DNA of 9,013 nucleotides, taken from Jeotgalicoccus sp052093725. GTDB lineage: Bacteria; Bacillota; Bacilli; Staphylococcales; Salinicoccaceae. Positions within the stretch are counted from its first letter, which is position 1. The number at the start of each line of letters is the position of its first letter. The notes under the pieces are model-generated. The model saw nothing but the letters and a program-made list of their open reading frames with translations, made no database searches and was not told where the DNA came from. The translations under genes were made by a program, and so were the position numbers. The DNA is taken from assembly GCA_052093725.1 (NCBI GenBank), contig JBQDHL010000063.1, positions 1 to 9,013 of the forward strand, written 5' to 3'. Shown piece after piece: positions 1 to 7,085 of this stretch.

Positions 1-59
1 TCGATAGAAGCAGTGTAACAAAACTTTAAATTTAAACAAAGTAAAAACCTAGGGTGGAC

Positions 60-89
60 GGACCAGTCCATATCGATTGGCCATTTTTT
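60..89 (+). terminator. Probable intrinsic terminator of a gene to the left of the window
   Basis: GG(a)CCAGTC at 60-68 can pair with GATTGGCC at 75-82, with one bulged A and one G-T pair, around a six-base CATATC loop. One base later a run of six T (84-89) follows. A 3' U-run after a GC-containing stem is the intrinsic terminator pattern for plus-strand transcription. A short A-run at 43-47 could extend the stem with the T-run. A gene ending just before the window start, or at the TAA at 16-18, would be the natural client. It separates the fad promoter region from upstream readthrough. Folding energy was not computed. Confidence 0.5.
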
Positions 90-127
90 ACTATTGAAGT
101 CAAGCTATAATAATTTCATATTGAAGT

Positions 128-152
128 AATTAATATTTTCTGAATATTAATT
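128..152. repeat. Perfect 10-bp inverted repeat (possible operator)
   Basis: AATTAATATT (128-137) and AATATTAATT (143-152) are exact reverse complements separated by TTCTG. The arms are wholly A/T, so chance is not negligible in this AT-rich region. However, the 10-bp perfect arms and short spacer fit a dimeric-repressor operator or a DNA bend site. No T-run follows, so a terminator reading is weak. Confidence 0.4.
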
Positions 153-171
153 TTAAGGAAATAGCCATAAA

Positions 172-187
172 CATTGTTAGAACAATG
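172..187. repeat. Perfect 7-bp inverted repeat CATTGTT-AG-AACAATG (possible operator)
   Basis: CATTGTT (172-178) and AACAATG (181-187) are exact reverse complements with a two-base spacer, giving a compact 16-bp dyad typical of helix-turn-helix dimer operators. TTGTTA inside it (174-179) could serve as a -35 for a -10-like TTATAG at 198-203, so a bound protein would occlude such a promoter. The cognate regulator is unknown and is not encoded in the window. Confidence 0.45.
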
Positions 188-209
188 GTATCAGCACTTA
201 TAGACTAAT

Positions 210-230
210 TAATAGTAGTTGGTACTATTA
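210..230. repeat. Perfect 8-bp inverted repeat TAATAGTA-GTTGG-TACTATTA (possible operator)
   Basis: TAATAGTA (210-217) and TACTATTA (223-230) are exact reverse complements around GTTGG. The overall length of 21 bp suits a TetR- or LacI-class dimer. ACTAAT (204-209) can alternatively pair with ATTAGT (227-232). The repeat lies just upstream of the best -10 hexamer (253-258) and overlaps where its -35 region would be, a position expected for an operator. It does not resemble the B. subtilis FadR consensus as I remember it, so no regulator is named. Confidence 0.45.
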
Positions 231-258
231 GTAAGTATGAAATTATACATTATATAAT
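219..258 (+). promoter_or_regulatory. Candidate sigma-A promoter of the fad operon
   Basis: TATAAT at 253-258 is a consensus -10, but no good -35 sits 17 bp upstream of it (AGTAAG at 230-235). An alternative is TTGGTA (219-224) with TTATAC (243-248) at 18-bp spacing. Either choice places the transcription start around 255-266, just upstream of the cre box, so CcpA bound there would block early elongation or promoter clearance. The exact hexamers are uncertain; the region as a whole is the likeliest promoter location because everything to the left is either terminator or palindrome. Confidence 0.35.
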
Positions 259-275
259 TTTCAATAATAATGAAA

Positions 276-289
276 TGAAACCGTTTACA
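276..289 (+). promoter_or_regulatory. cre box (CcpA operator) in the fad leader
   Basis: TGAAACCGTTTACA matches the Gram-positive catabolite-responsive element TGWAANCGNTNWCA at every constrained position. It sits 104 bp before the fadX start codon and 18 to 31 bp after the end of the TATAAT at 253-258. By the established behaviour of CcpA with HPr-Ser-P, this predicts repression of the whole fatty-acid degradation operon when glucose or another preferred sugar is present. The match is read directly; the regulation is inference. Confidence 0.8.
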
Positions 290-392
290 ATTTAAAAGCA
301 TGGTGGTACATTTGAGCAAGTGAAGGGGATAAATTAAGAAAGGGTTATATGTGAAAGAATAACTGAATATAACTATGTCGGGAGAATAGAAT

Positions 393-1958
393 ATGGAGAT
401 TATTTCATATAATGATTTAAAAAATATTGTTAAAAGCGGGGATGTCATTTCAATAGCTGCTTTGTCAACAGGAAACTTACCGATGGAAGTGTTGAAATAT
501 CTGGCAGAGCAGTATGACGAAGATGGTAAAACTGACAATTTAACTTTTATTGTTTCGAACGATATCAGCGATTTTGATGATGGTTTTGACCTTGATTCAT
601 TCGTCTCGCGCGGTATGATGAAAAGAATTATCGCAAGCCTCGTAATTGCTTCTCCAGTAACGGTTGAAGCGATTAAAAACAACGAGATTGAAGCATATTT
701 TCTGTCGCAGGGTGTTATCGCAACTTCTTACCGCGAACAAGCTTCTTCCTCACCAGGGATGATTACTAAAATCGGTTTAAATACAGTTGTGGATCCAAGG
801 ATGTCAGGTGGGAAAATGAATGATGCGACTCGTGATGATTTAGTCTCTTTAATGGAGATTAATAATGAGGAGTACCTGCATTATGACTTCCCGAAGATCG
901 ATGTTGCTCTGTTAAGAGGGACATATGCCGATGAGAATGGAAATATCTTTATGGACCATGAGTCTCATCTTGGTGAAGGTTTCAGTGCAGCTTCTGCAGC
1001 AAGGCAAAATGATGGCAAAGTAATCGTTCAGGTGAAAGAGGTAATTGAAAAAGGAAGTTTTAATCCGCGTGATGTATTTATACCTTCGGAGCTTGTGGAC
1101 TATGTTGTCGTAAACAAAAACCAAAAATATCATAAGCAGGTGATGCAGACATACTACGATCCCGCTTTATCCGGCCATCACAGAATTACACAGAGTAAGG
1201 AGAAGTTTTTAGAGTTTGGTTCCAGAAAAATCATATTACGGCGCTCTGCACAGTTTTTAAAACCTGGTCATGCTGTAAGTATCGGCTACGGAATTAATAA
1301 TGAGTTATCCAATGTACTGCGTGAAGAGAGTGCAGATTCACTGGTCAAATTGAATATCGATACCGGTATATTTGGGGGAATGATCGGCAGCGGTAATCAC
1401 TTTGGCATGAATTACAATCTCGATGCGAGAATACGTCACGATATGACATGGGACTTTATCTTTAACGGGGGACTCGATATTGCATTTTTAAGTTTCGCTG
1501 AAATTGACAGCTCAGGCAACGTCAATGTTTCTAAATTTGGAGACAGAATGAACGGCAGCGGTGGTTTTATCGATATCAGCCAGACAGTTAAAACATTAAT
1601 TTTTTCAGGAACGATGGTCGTGGGGAGCAAATCGCACTGTGAAGATAATGAACTGATAATCGACTCAGAAGGACATTCCAAAAAGTTTATCAACAGAGTT
1701 CAGAGCATGGATTTCAATGCCGGCTATTCAAAAGAGCTTGGCCAGGACGTATATTACGTTACTGAACGTGCAGTGTTTCAGCTGACTGAAGAAGGAATGG
1801 AACTGATTGAAATTGCTCCGGGACTTGATCTCGTGAAAGATATCTTATCGCAAATGGACTTTAAACCTTTAATATCGAAAGATTTAAAAGTAATCAACAG
1901 CGAACTGTATAAGGAAACATGGGGGAAATTAGCGAAGTCAATTAAAAATAATCATTAA
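393..1958 (+). CDS. fadX: Family I acyl-CoA:acid CoA-transferase FadX (divergent active site)
   Basis: The 521-residue protein has the fused alpha-beta layout of family I CoA transferases (propionate CoA-transferase/YdiF type). The N-terminal half carries 'LLRGTYADENGNI' (173-185). The second half starts near 'LRRSAQFLKPG' (282-292), and the C-terminus holds 'IAPGLDLVKDI' (474-484), typical of the family. Such enzymes move CoA between acyl-CoA and a free acid through a glutamyl-CoA intermediate. Here the position of the catalytic Glu in the E-x-G-x-x-G-G motif is Asp323 ('DTGIFGG', 323-329), and the GxGxP motif reads GYGIN (298-302). From memory the S. aureus FadX shares these changes, so they look like a subfamily trait rather than decay. 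GGGAG at 380-384, eight bases before the ATG, supports the start. It is first in the operon, 17 bp before the ligase gene. The natural CoA donor and acceptor are unknown; acetyl-CoA and short-chain acids or acetoacetate are plausible. Confidence 0.88.
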   Translation: MEIISYNDLKNIVKSGDVISIAALSTGNLPMEVLKYLAEQYDEDGKTDNLTFIVSNDISDFDDGFDLDSFVSRGMMKRIIASLVIASPVTVEAIKNNEIEAYFLSQGVIATSYREQASSSPGMITKIGLNTVVDPRMSGGKMNDATRDDLVSLMEINNEEYLHYDFPKIDVALLRGTYADENGNIFMDHESHLGEGFSAASAARQNDGKVIVQVKEVIEKGSFNPRDVFIPSELVDYVVVNKNQKYHKQVMQTYYDPALSGHHRITQSKEKFLEFGSRKIILRRSAQFLKPGHAVSIGYGINNELSNVLREESADSLVKLNIDTGIFGGMIGSGNHFGMNYNLDARIRHDMTWDFIFNGGLDIAFLSFAEIDSSGNVNVSKFGDRMNGSGGFIDISQTVKTLIFSGTMVVGSKSHCEDNELIIDSEGHSKKFINRVQSMDFNAGYSKELGQDVYYVTERAVFQLTEEGMELIEIAPGLDLVKDILSQMDFKPLISKDLKVINSELYKETWGKLAKSIKNNH

Positions 1959-1975
1959 CAAAGGGGAAGATGTAA

Positions 1976-3487
1976 ATGAATTATGATTGGATTAAAACAA
2001 GATCGGACTATGATGAAGTTAAAGCGGCAATTATTGACCCTGCGAAGGGGACGGAGTGGTCCTATCAGGACTTGAATGCACGTGCAGAAAACCTGGCAAA
2101 TTACATGCAGGAACAGGGTGTTAAACGCGGAGATGTTGTAGGTATTTTTGCGCCGAATGATGTGGCAGTCTTTGACCTTTTATTCGCTTCATTTAAGATG
2201 GGTGCTGTCTACCTTCCCATTAACTGGCGCTTAAAACCGAAAGAAATTCAGAATATCATTGCAGATTCCGGAGTGAAAATGATTTTCTACTCACTGCGCC
2301 ATAAAGAAAGCTTAACGGGCACACCTGAAGAGCTGCTACACATGGATATTGATTCACCGGAGTACGATGAAATATGTAATCCGGCTCAGCACCGTCCATT
2401 TGAAACGGTTGATGTAGAAAGTAAAGATCTTGCTTCACTGATGTACACGAGCGGCACAACGGGAATGCCGAAAGGGGTAATGTTTACGTACGAATCGTTT
2501 GTTGCGAACATTATTAGCGCAGCTCTGACGTATAAAGTTACGGGAGATCAGACAACGATTATTTCAACACCGACATTCCATGTTCTTGGATTGAATGATA
2601 CGGCACTGCCTTTAATTATGGCAGGAGGAACGCTCGTACTTCACCGTTACTTTGACGGTGCAGAGCTGAACGATCTGATGAGTAAATTTAAACCGGATTA
2701 CCTGATTATGATTCCGACAATGTATTACGGAATGCTGATTGCTGATAACTTTGATATTAAAAACTTTGAAAATATTAAGTATCTGATTCAGGGTGGTTCA
2801 TCACCGCTGCCTGCTGTACAGAAAAAATTCGAAAGTATGGGACATACGCTGATTAACGGATATGGTCTAACAGAAGCACCGCTTACTATGGTAAATACGC
2901 CTCATAATTCAAAAGTTAAACCGATGAGTATCGGTAAATCGATTATGTATGTTGAAAGCAAGCTGCTTGACGACGACGGGAATGAAGTTGAAGTTGGTGA
3001 AATCGGTGAGTTAGCAGTTAAAGGGACAAATGTTACACCGGGCTATTGGAATAAACCGGAAGAGACAGAAAAAGTATTTAAGAACGGCTACTTCCTGACC
3101 GGAGACCTTGCTAAAAAGGATGAGGATGGAGATATCTTTATCGTTGACCGCAAGAAAGAACTGATTATTACCGGCGGTGAAAACGTTCTGCCTTCAGAAG
3201 TTGAAGCGGCGCTGTCTGAACATCCGATGGTCCGAACTGCAATTGTAGTCGGCTATGACAGTCCTGAGTACGGAGAGTCAGTTTCTGCAGCGATTGTGCT
3301 GGCAGAAGAAACTGAGAACTTCGAAGAAATCCTCGATAAGCACGTTAGAGAGCGCATTGCAGGTTACAAGATTCCAAGACTTTATATGGAAGTGAAAGAA
3401 ATTCCATTAAACTCGACAGCTAAACCGGATAAATTGGAAATCCAGCGTTTAATGAACGAAAAGGCAAAAGAAAACGGCGTGTCTTAA
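1976..3487 (+). CDS. fadE: Long-chain fatty acid-CoA ligase (acyl-CoA synthetase; staphylococcal FadE)
   Basis: This 503-residue member of the ANL adenylating superfamily makes acyl-CoA from fatty acid, ATP and CoA via an acyl-adenylate. The core motifs appear in order: the P-loop 'YTSGTTGMPKG' (157-167), the A5 motif 'YGLTE' (296-300), 'TGD' (375-377), the hinge 'DRKKELI' (391-397) followed by the GGEN and PSEVE motifs, and the C-terminal catalytic Lys483 in 'NSTAKPDK' (479-486), where the usual TGK reads TAK. The length is normal for a soluble cytoplasmic medium/long-chain ligase. AGGGGA at 1962-1967, eight bases before the ATG, sets the start. The gene follows fadX by 17 bp and precedes the acyl-CoA dehydrogenase, so it supplies the substrate of the pathway. 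Note the naming: staphylococcal literature calls the ligase FadE and the dehydrogenase FadD, the reverse of E. coli. Chain-length preference cannot be read from the sequence. Confidence 0.92.
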   Translation: MNYDWIKTRSDYDEVKAAIIDPAKGTEWSYQDLNARAENLANYMQEQGVKRGDVVGIFAPNDVAVFDLLFASFKMGAVYLPINWRLKPKEIQNIIADSGVKMIFYSLRHKESLTGTPEELLHMDIDSPEYDEICNPAQHRPFETVDVESKDLASLMYTSGTTGMPKGVMFTYESFVANIISAALTYKVTGDQTTIISTPTFHVLGLNDTALPLIMAGGTLVLHRYFDGAELNDLMSKFKPDYLIMIPTMYYGMLIADNFDIKNFENIKYLIQGGSSPLPAVQKKFESMGHTLINGYGLTEAPLTMVNTPHNSKVKPMSIGKSIMYVESKLLDDDGNEVEVGEIGELAVKGTNVTPGYWNKPEETEKVFKNGYFLTGDLAKKDEDGDIFIVDRKKELIITGGENVLPSEVEAALSEHPMVRTAIVVGYDSPEYGESVSAAIVLAEETENFEEILDKHVRERIAGYKIPRLYMEVKEIPLNSTAKPDKLEIQRLMNEKAKENGVS

Positions 3488-3503
3488 AAATTTTAACTTA
3501 AAA

Positions 3504-3517
3504 TGAAAGCGTTATTA
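3504..3517 (+). promoter_or_regulatory. Second cre-like box (CcpA) in the gap before the acyl-CoA dehydrogenase gene
   Basis: TGAAAGCGTTATTA agrees with the cre consensus TGWAARCGYTWNCW at 13 of 14 positions, including the central CG; only the penultimate C is replaced by T. It lies in the 51-bp non-coding gap between the ligase stop and the dehydrogenase start, a place where a chance match is less expected than in 7.9 kb of coding sequence. It could act as a CcpA roadblock inside the operon or control an internal promoter. The ATG at 3503-3505, which overlaps its left edge, is not a start codon. Confidence 0.5.
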
Positions 3518-3525
3518 TATAAAGC

Positions 3526-3530
3526 GGAGG
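3526..3530 (+). promoter_or_regulatory. Ribosome binding site that fixes the acyl-CoA dehydrogenase start
   Basis: GGAGG at 3526-3530 lies eight bases upstream of the ATG at 3539-3541. The more upstream in-frame ATG at 3503 is preceded only by A/T-rich sequence without any Shine-Dalgarno, so translation should begin at 3539. Confidence 0.85.
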
Positions 3531-3538
3531 GAAACACT

Positions 3539-4744
3539 ATGACAGAAAAAGATCAGATACTGAAAGAACTATATCCTGAGGATATTTTAAATAATGCTAA
3601 GGAACTGACTGAAGGGGAAGTGAAATTTCTAAAACAACTGGACGACCTCCTTGAATCCAAATACCGCGATTCAATTAACGAGCACTGGGCAAACGCAACA
3701 GTACCCGAAGAATTCTTCGATGATATGGGGAAACTGAACTACTTCAGAAACCCATTACTATTTGAAGGCCGTGAAGGGGCTAGAATGCCGAGTCAGCTGT
3801 TCCAGTTCTTTATGTCATATACAATTGCACGTTTTGACGTATCACTAGTAACATTGCTTGGTGTACACCAAGGTCTTGGACACAACGCCTTTCTGTTCGG
3901 CGGTTCAAAGGAACAGGTTGCACATTACGTTCCAAAACTTCAGTCGCATGAACTTAGAACGTGTTTTGCACTGACTGAGCCGGATCACGGTTCAGACGTT
4001 GCAGGCGGTCTTGAAACGACTGCTAAGTTCGACGGTGAAAACTGGATTATTAATGGTGCAAAAAAATGGATTGGCGGCGCAAATGTTTCTGACGTAATTC
4101 CTCTGTTTGCAGTAGACGTAGACACAGGAAAGCCGAAAGGATTTATAATCCGTCCTGAACAGGAAGGCGTCGATATCGATATAATTCAAAATAAAATTGC
4201 CTTAAGAATTATTCCGAACACAAATATTCGTTTAGATAATGTAGTTGTGAAAGAAGAAGAGAGACTGCAGAACATTAACAGCTTTAAAGATATTGCTAAG
4301 ATTCTTTATTCTACTCGTGCAGGTGTTTCGTACATGGCAACAGGTGCGATGGCAGGTGCACTGCGTGCAACGCTTGATTACGTTACACAGCGCAAGCAGT
4401 TCGGTAAAGAAATCAGCAAGTATCAGCTGATTCAGGAAAAACTTGCGATGATGCAAGGGAACCTGTCACACGCAATTTCAATGTCGGCTCAACTTGCACG
4501 TATGCAGGAAAACGGCGAGTACGACGAAGTCGCAACATCAACGGCGAAAATGATGAATGCATTAAGATTGCGCGAGACGGTAGCAATGGGACGTGGAATT
4601 CATGGCGGTAACGGTATTCTTGCGGAATATGATATTGCGAGATTCTTCTCCGATGCTGAGGCTGTATACACTTACGAAGGCACGCACGAAATAAATGCAC
4701 TGGTAATCGGCAGAGCATTAACAGGCGATTCAGCATTTATTTAA
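3539..4744 (+). CDS. fadD: Acyl-CoA dehydrogenase (staphylococcal FadD)
   Basis: This flavoprotein of 401 residues carries out the first oxidation of beta-oxidation, acyl-CoA to trans-2-enoyl-CoA, with FAD passing electrons to electron-transfer flavoprotein. The start is placed 12 codons inside the longest frame because GGAGG (3526-3530) serves this ATG. Numbered from this start, the family signature region 'ALTEPDHGSD' (144-153), the 'RKQFG' segment (285-289) and the catalytic base Glu380 in 'YEGTHE' are all present. The His in TEPDHGSD and the GGNGI motif recall the glutaryl-CoA dehydrogenase-like branch of the family, but no Arg or other substrate determinant was checked, and the operon context favours fatty acyl-CoA. 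It lies 51 bp after the ligase and 49 bp before fadB. The etfAB genes it needs are not in the window. The E. coli-style name would be fadE. Confidence 0.9.
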   Translation: MTEKDQILKELYPEDILNNAKELTEGEVKFLKQLDDLLESKYRDSINEHWANATVPEEFFDDMGKLNYFRNPLLFEGREGARMPSQLFQFFMSYTIARFDVSLVTLLGVHQGLGHNAFLFGGSKEQVAHYVPKLQSHELRTCFALTEPDHGSDVAGGLETTAKFDGENWIINGAKKWIGGANVSDVIPLFAVDVDTGKPKGFIIRPEQEGVDIDIIQNKIALRIIPNTNIRLDNVVVKEEERLQNINSFKDIAKILYSTRAGVSYMATGAMAGALRATLDYVTQRKQFGKEISKYQLIQEKLAMMQGNLSHAISMSAQLARMQENGEYDEVATSTAKMMNALRLRETVAMGRGIHGGNGILAEYDIARFFSDAEAVYTYEGTHEINALVIGRALTGDSAFI

Positions 4745-4793
4745 AGACTGGTGTCCGAGAAGTATAAAGATAAAATAATTTGGAGGGTTTTTC

Positions 4794-7052
4794 ATGACGA
4801 TAAGAAAAGCGACAGTGCTTGGCGCAGGAGTAATGGGCAGTCAAATTGCAGCCCTGCTCGTTAATGCAGGTTTAAAAGTGAAATTACTCGATATAGTAAT
4901 TGATGAAAAAGATCCAAATAAAATTTCGAGAAAATCTTACGAGATGATTACGGATAAAAAACGTTCGCAACTGTTTGATTTAAATTTTTCTCCGAACTTA
5001 ACATACGGAAACTTCGATGAAGATCTTCAGGGTGAAGATGACTCTGATATTTATATCGAAGCGGTTAAGGAAGAATTGGAGATTAAGCATAGTGTCTGGA
5101 ATAAAGTAAAGGCTGTGGCTAAAGACAATGCTTTATTCGCGACTAATACATCGGGGATTCCTATTGAGTATATTGCTAAAGTTTTCAACGAAGAAGAGCG
5201 TAAAAGATTTTTCGGTATGCACTTCTTCAATCCGCCGCGTATTATGAAGCTGGTTGAAATTATTCCGCTTAAAGATACGGCTGAAGAGTCGGTCAAAGCG
5301 GCACAGGAATTTGCAGAAGGTAAACTTGGAAAAGGTGTAGTAGTTGCGAATGACGTACCTGGATTTGTTGCTAACCGTGTCGGTACACAAACGATGAACG
5401 ATATTATGTACCGTGCAGAAAAACAAGGAATATCGATTTCCGACACTGATGCATTAACAGGGCGAAGCATCGGGCGTCCAAGTACCGGAACTTACGGCTT
5501 GAGCGACCTGGTCGGTATTGATATTGCAGTGACTGTAACTAAAGGAATGCAGCAGGTTCCGGGTGAAGAGAAGTTCTTCAACAGTACAAACATAGCTGAA
5601 AAACTTGTTGATGCTGGGGCTCTTGGCAGAAAAACTAAGCAGGGATTCTATAAAAAAGAGAAAAATAAGATTCTCGTATTTAATCCTGACAGCAATGAAT
5701 ATGTTGAGCAGTCAAAACCGGAGTTTCCGATACTCGGTAAGTTCAGCAAAGATTTAACAGAAAATATGGATATTATTTTCAACGCTGATGACGAGGCTGG
5801 ATTATTCATGTGGGAAACAATGAGAAACAATTTCTACTATTCAGCATTAAACGTGCCTAAAGCGGCATCGGACTATAAGGACATAGACCGTGCGCTTGTC
5901 TGGGGCTTCAACTGGAAACAAGGGCCGTTCCAGCTGTGGGATATTATGGGATTCAGCCGAGTTAAAGACCGTATGAAAGAAGAACTTGGTGAACTGCCTG
6001 AATGGATTGAAAAACGTAATGAGCCTTTTTATGAAGAAGGTGAATCGATTGAGCGTGTGACACCGGTAAGTAAACTAATCGACAGTGAAATATGGAACCG
6101 TGAAGACTCAAATCTATCGGTCGTTAATACAGATCAGCTGCTGTTAAAACTGCAAAGCAAAAATAATATAATTTCCGATGGATTTTCAAAAGATTTAGTT
6201 GAAGCTGTCGATTTGCTGGAGGCTGAAGATTTTTCAAGTATGGTTTTGTATGCTGACGGCAGAAACTTCAGTGTCGGTGCAAACCTGTATATGATGAAAA
6301 AATCTCACGAAATGAAAAAAGTCGAAGAATTAGTCGGTCCGGCGATTGATCAGCTGCACAACAGTTTCAACCGGATGAAGTATTCACTTAAACCGATAGT
6401 AACAGCAGTTCAGGGCAAAGCGCTCGGCGGGGGTTGTGAGTTAGTACTCCACTCACCATATGTCGTAGCCGCAAGTGAAACGTATATCGGTATGGTTGAA
6501 GCGGGTGTCGGACTCTTGCCAAGCGGCGGGGGACTTGCTGAAATGTCGGACCGTATACTAAGCACAAATCATAAGCACGATGATAAACAGCAGTCGATGT
6601 CTGAAGTACTGACAAATATCGGTATGGCAAAAGTATCGACAAACGCTTATGAAGCGAAGAGGTATGGCTATTTAAGAGATACTGACTCCATAATTCTGAA
6701 CGTGGAACAGCGTGTTGAAGCTGCTTTAAATAAAGCACGTCTGGAATCGGAAATGAACTACATTCCTAAACCTAAGGCCAAGTACATTGCTCTCGGCAGT
6801 GACTTTAAAGCACTTGCGGAAGGAATGCTTGATGCTCAGCGTCTTGGTAACTTTATCAGTGATCACGATTACGAAATTACATTGAAAATTGCAGAAGTAT
6901 TATCGGGCGGGGATATACCGCGCAACACGTATGTTAATCAGCGATACTTGCAGAAACTCGAAAGAGAGCGATTTTTAGATCTTCTGCAGAATGAGAAAAC
7001 TTATGCACGTATCAGTCATATGCTTGAAACGGGCAAACCGCTCCGTAATTAG
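4794..7052 (+). CDS. fadB: Bifunctional 3-hydroxyacyl-CoA dehydrogenase / enoyl-CoA hydratase FadB
   Basis: The 752-residue enzyme fuses an NAD-dependent 3-hydroxyacyl-CoA dehydrogenase (about 1-290) to a C-terminal crotonase (about 440-650). It hydrates 2-enoyl-CoA and oxidises the product to 3-ketoacyl-CoA. The dehydrogenase shows the Rossmann motif GAGVMG (10-15) and residues equivalent to the family's Ser, His, Glu and Asn: Ser120, His143 in 'GMHFFNPP', Glu155 and Asn194. The crotonase has the oxyanion-hole region 'GRNFSVGAN' (489-497), Glu549 in 'LGGGCEL' and Glu569, 20 residues apart as in enoyl-CoA hydratase, so both general acid/base Glu residues are kept. The domain order is the reverse of E. 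coli FadB and matches the Bacillus FadN type, which makes it a Firmicutes-type trifunctional component. GGAGGG at 4782-4787, six bases before the ATG, fixes the start. Only 33 bp separate it from the thiolase gene, its expected partner. Confidence 0.92.
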   Translation: MTIRKATVLGAGVMGSQIAALLVNAGLKVKLLDIVIDEKDPNKISRKSYEMITDKKRSQLFDLNFSPNLTYGNFDEDLQGEDDSDIYIEAVKEELEIKHSVWNKVKAVAKDNALFATNTSGIPIEYIAKVFNEEERKRFFGMHFFNPPRIMKLVEIIPLKDTAEESVKAAQEFAEGKLGKGVVVANDVPGFVANRVGTQTMNDIMYRAEKQGISISDTDALTGRSIGRPSTGTYGLSDLVGIDIAVTVTKGMQQVPGEEKFFNSTNIAEKLVDAGALGRKTKQGFYKKEKNKILVFNPDSNEYVEQSKPEFPILGKFSKDLTENMDIIFNADDEAGLFMWETMRNNFYYSALNVPKAASDYKDIDRALVWGFNWKQGPFQLWDIMGFSRVKDRMKEELGELPEWIEKRNEPFYEEGESIERVTPVSKLIDSEIWNREDSNLSVVNTDQLLLKLQSKNNIISDGFSKDLVEAVDLLEAEDFSSMVLYADGRNFSVGANLYMMKKSHEMKKVEELVGPAIDQLHNSFNRMKYSLKPIVTAVQGKALGGGCELVLHSPYVVAASETYIGMVEAGVGLLPSGGGLAEMSDRILSTNHKHDDKQQSMSEVLTNIGMAKVSTNAYEAKRYGYLRDTDSIILNVEQRVEAALNKARLESEMNYIPKPKAKYIALGSDFKALAEGMLDAQRLGNFISDHDYEITLKIAEVLSGGDIPRNTYVNQRYLQKLERERFLDLLQNEKTYARISHMLETGKPLRN

Positions 7053-7085
7053 TAAAACGTACGAACAGAGAAAGGATGAAGTTAA

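Larger units (their letters stand above)
1..392. other. Intergenic regulatory region upstream of the fad operon
   Basis: This 392-base stretch has no credible gene. It is markedly more AT-rich than the operon that follows. From left to right it holds a probable terminator hairpin (60-89), three perfect inverted repeats (128-152, 172-187, 210-230), a TATAAT hexamer (253-258), a CcpA-type cre box (276-289) and a leader running to the fadX start at 393. Tiny ATG-initiated frames in the leader (starting at 275 and 300, 6 to 7 codons) have no Shine-Dalgarno sequence and are not called. The amount of dyad symmetry suggests more than one regulator acts here, but none of the three AT-rich palindromes matches an operator I recognise. 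Confidence 0.7.

Noticed and set aside
1..18. Possible C-terminal tail of an upstream gene (five codons then TAA at 16-18)
   Set aside because: It fits the terminator at 60-89, but five codons cannot identify a gene and any random frame ends this soon.
301..310. TGGTGGTACA, reminiscent of the T-box GGTGGNAC element
   Set aside because: The flanking T-box features (specifier loop, antiterminator with conserved bulge, terminator) are absent, and a fatty-acid degradation operon is not an expected client.
275..323. Leader mini-frames (ATG at 275 and at 300) that might act as an attenuation peptide
   Set aside because: They lack Shine-Dalgarno sequences, show no run of regulatory codons, and no terminator/antiterminator pair lies between them and fadX.
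209..682. Minus-strand open frame of 157 codons overlapping the leader and the start of fadX
   Set aside because: Its downstream part is low-complexity translation of AT-rich leader, its start has no clear ribosome binding site, and it lies antisense to conserved fadX and over the cre box.
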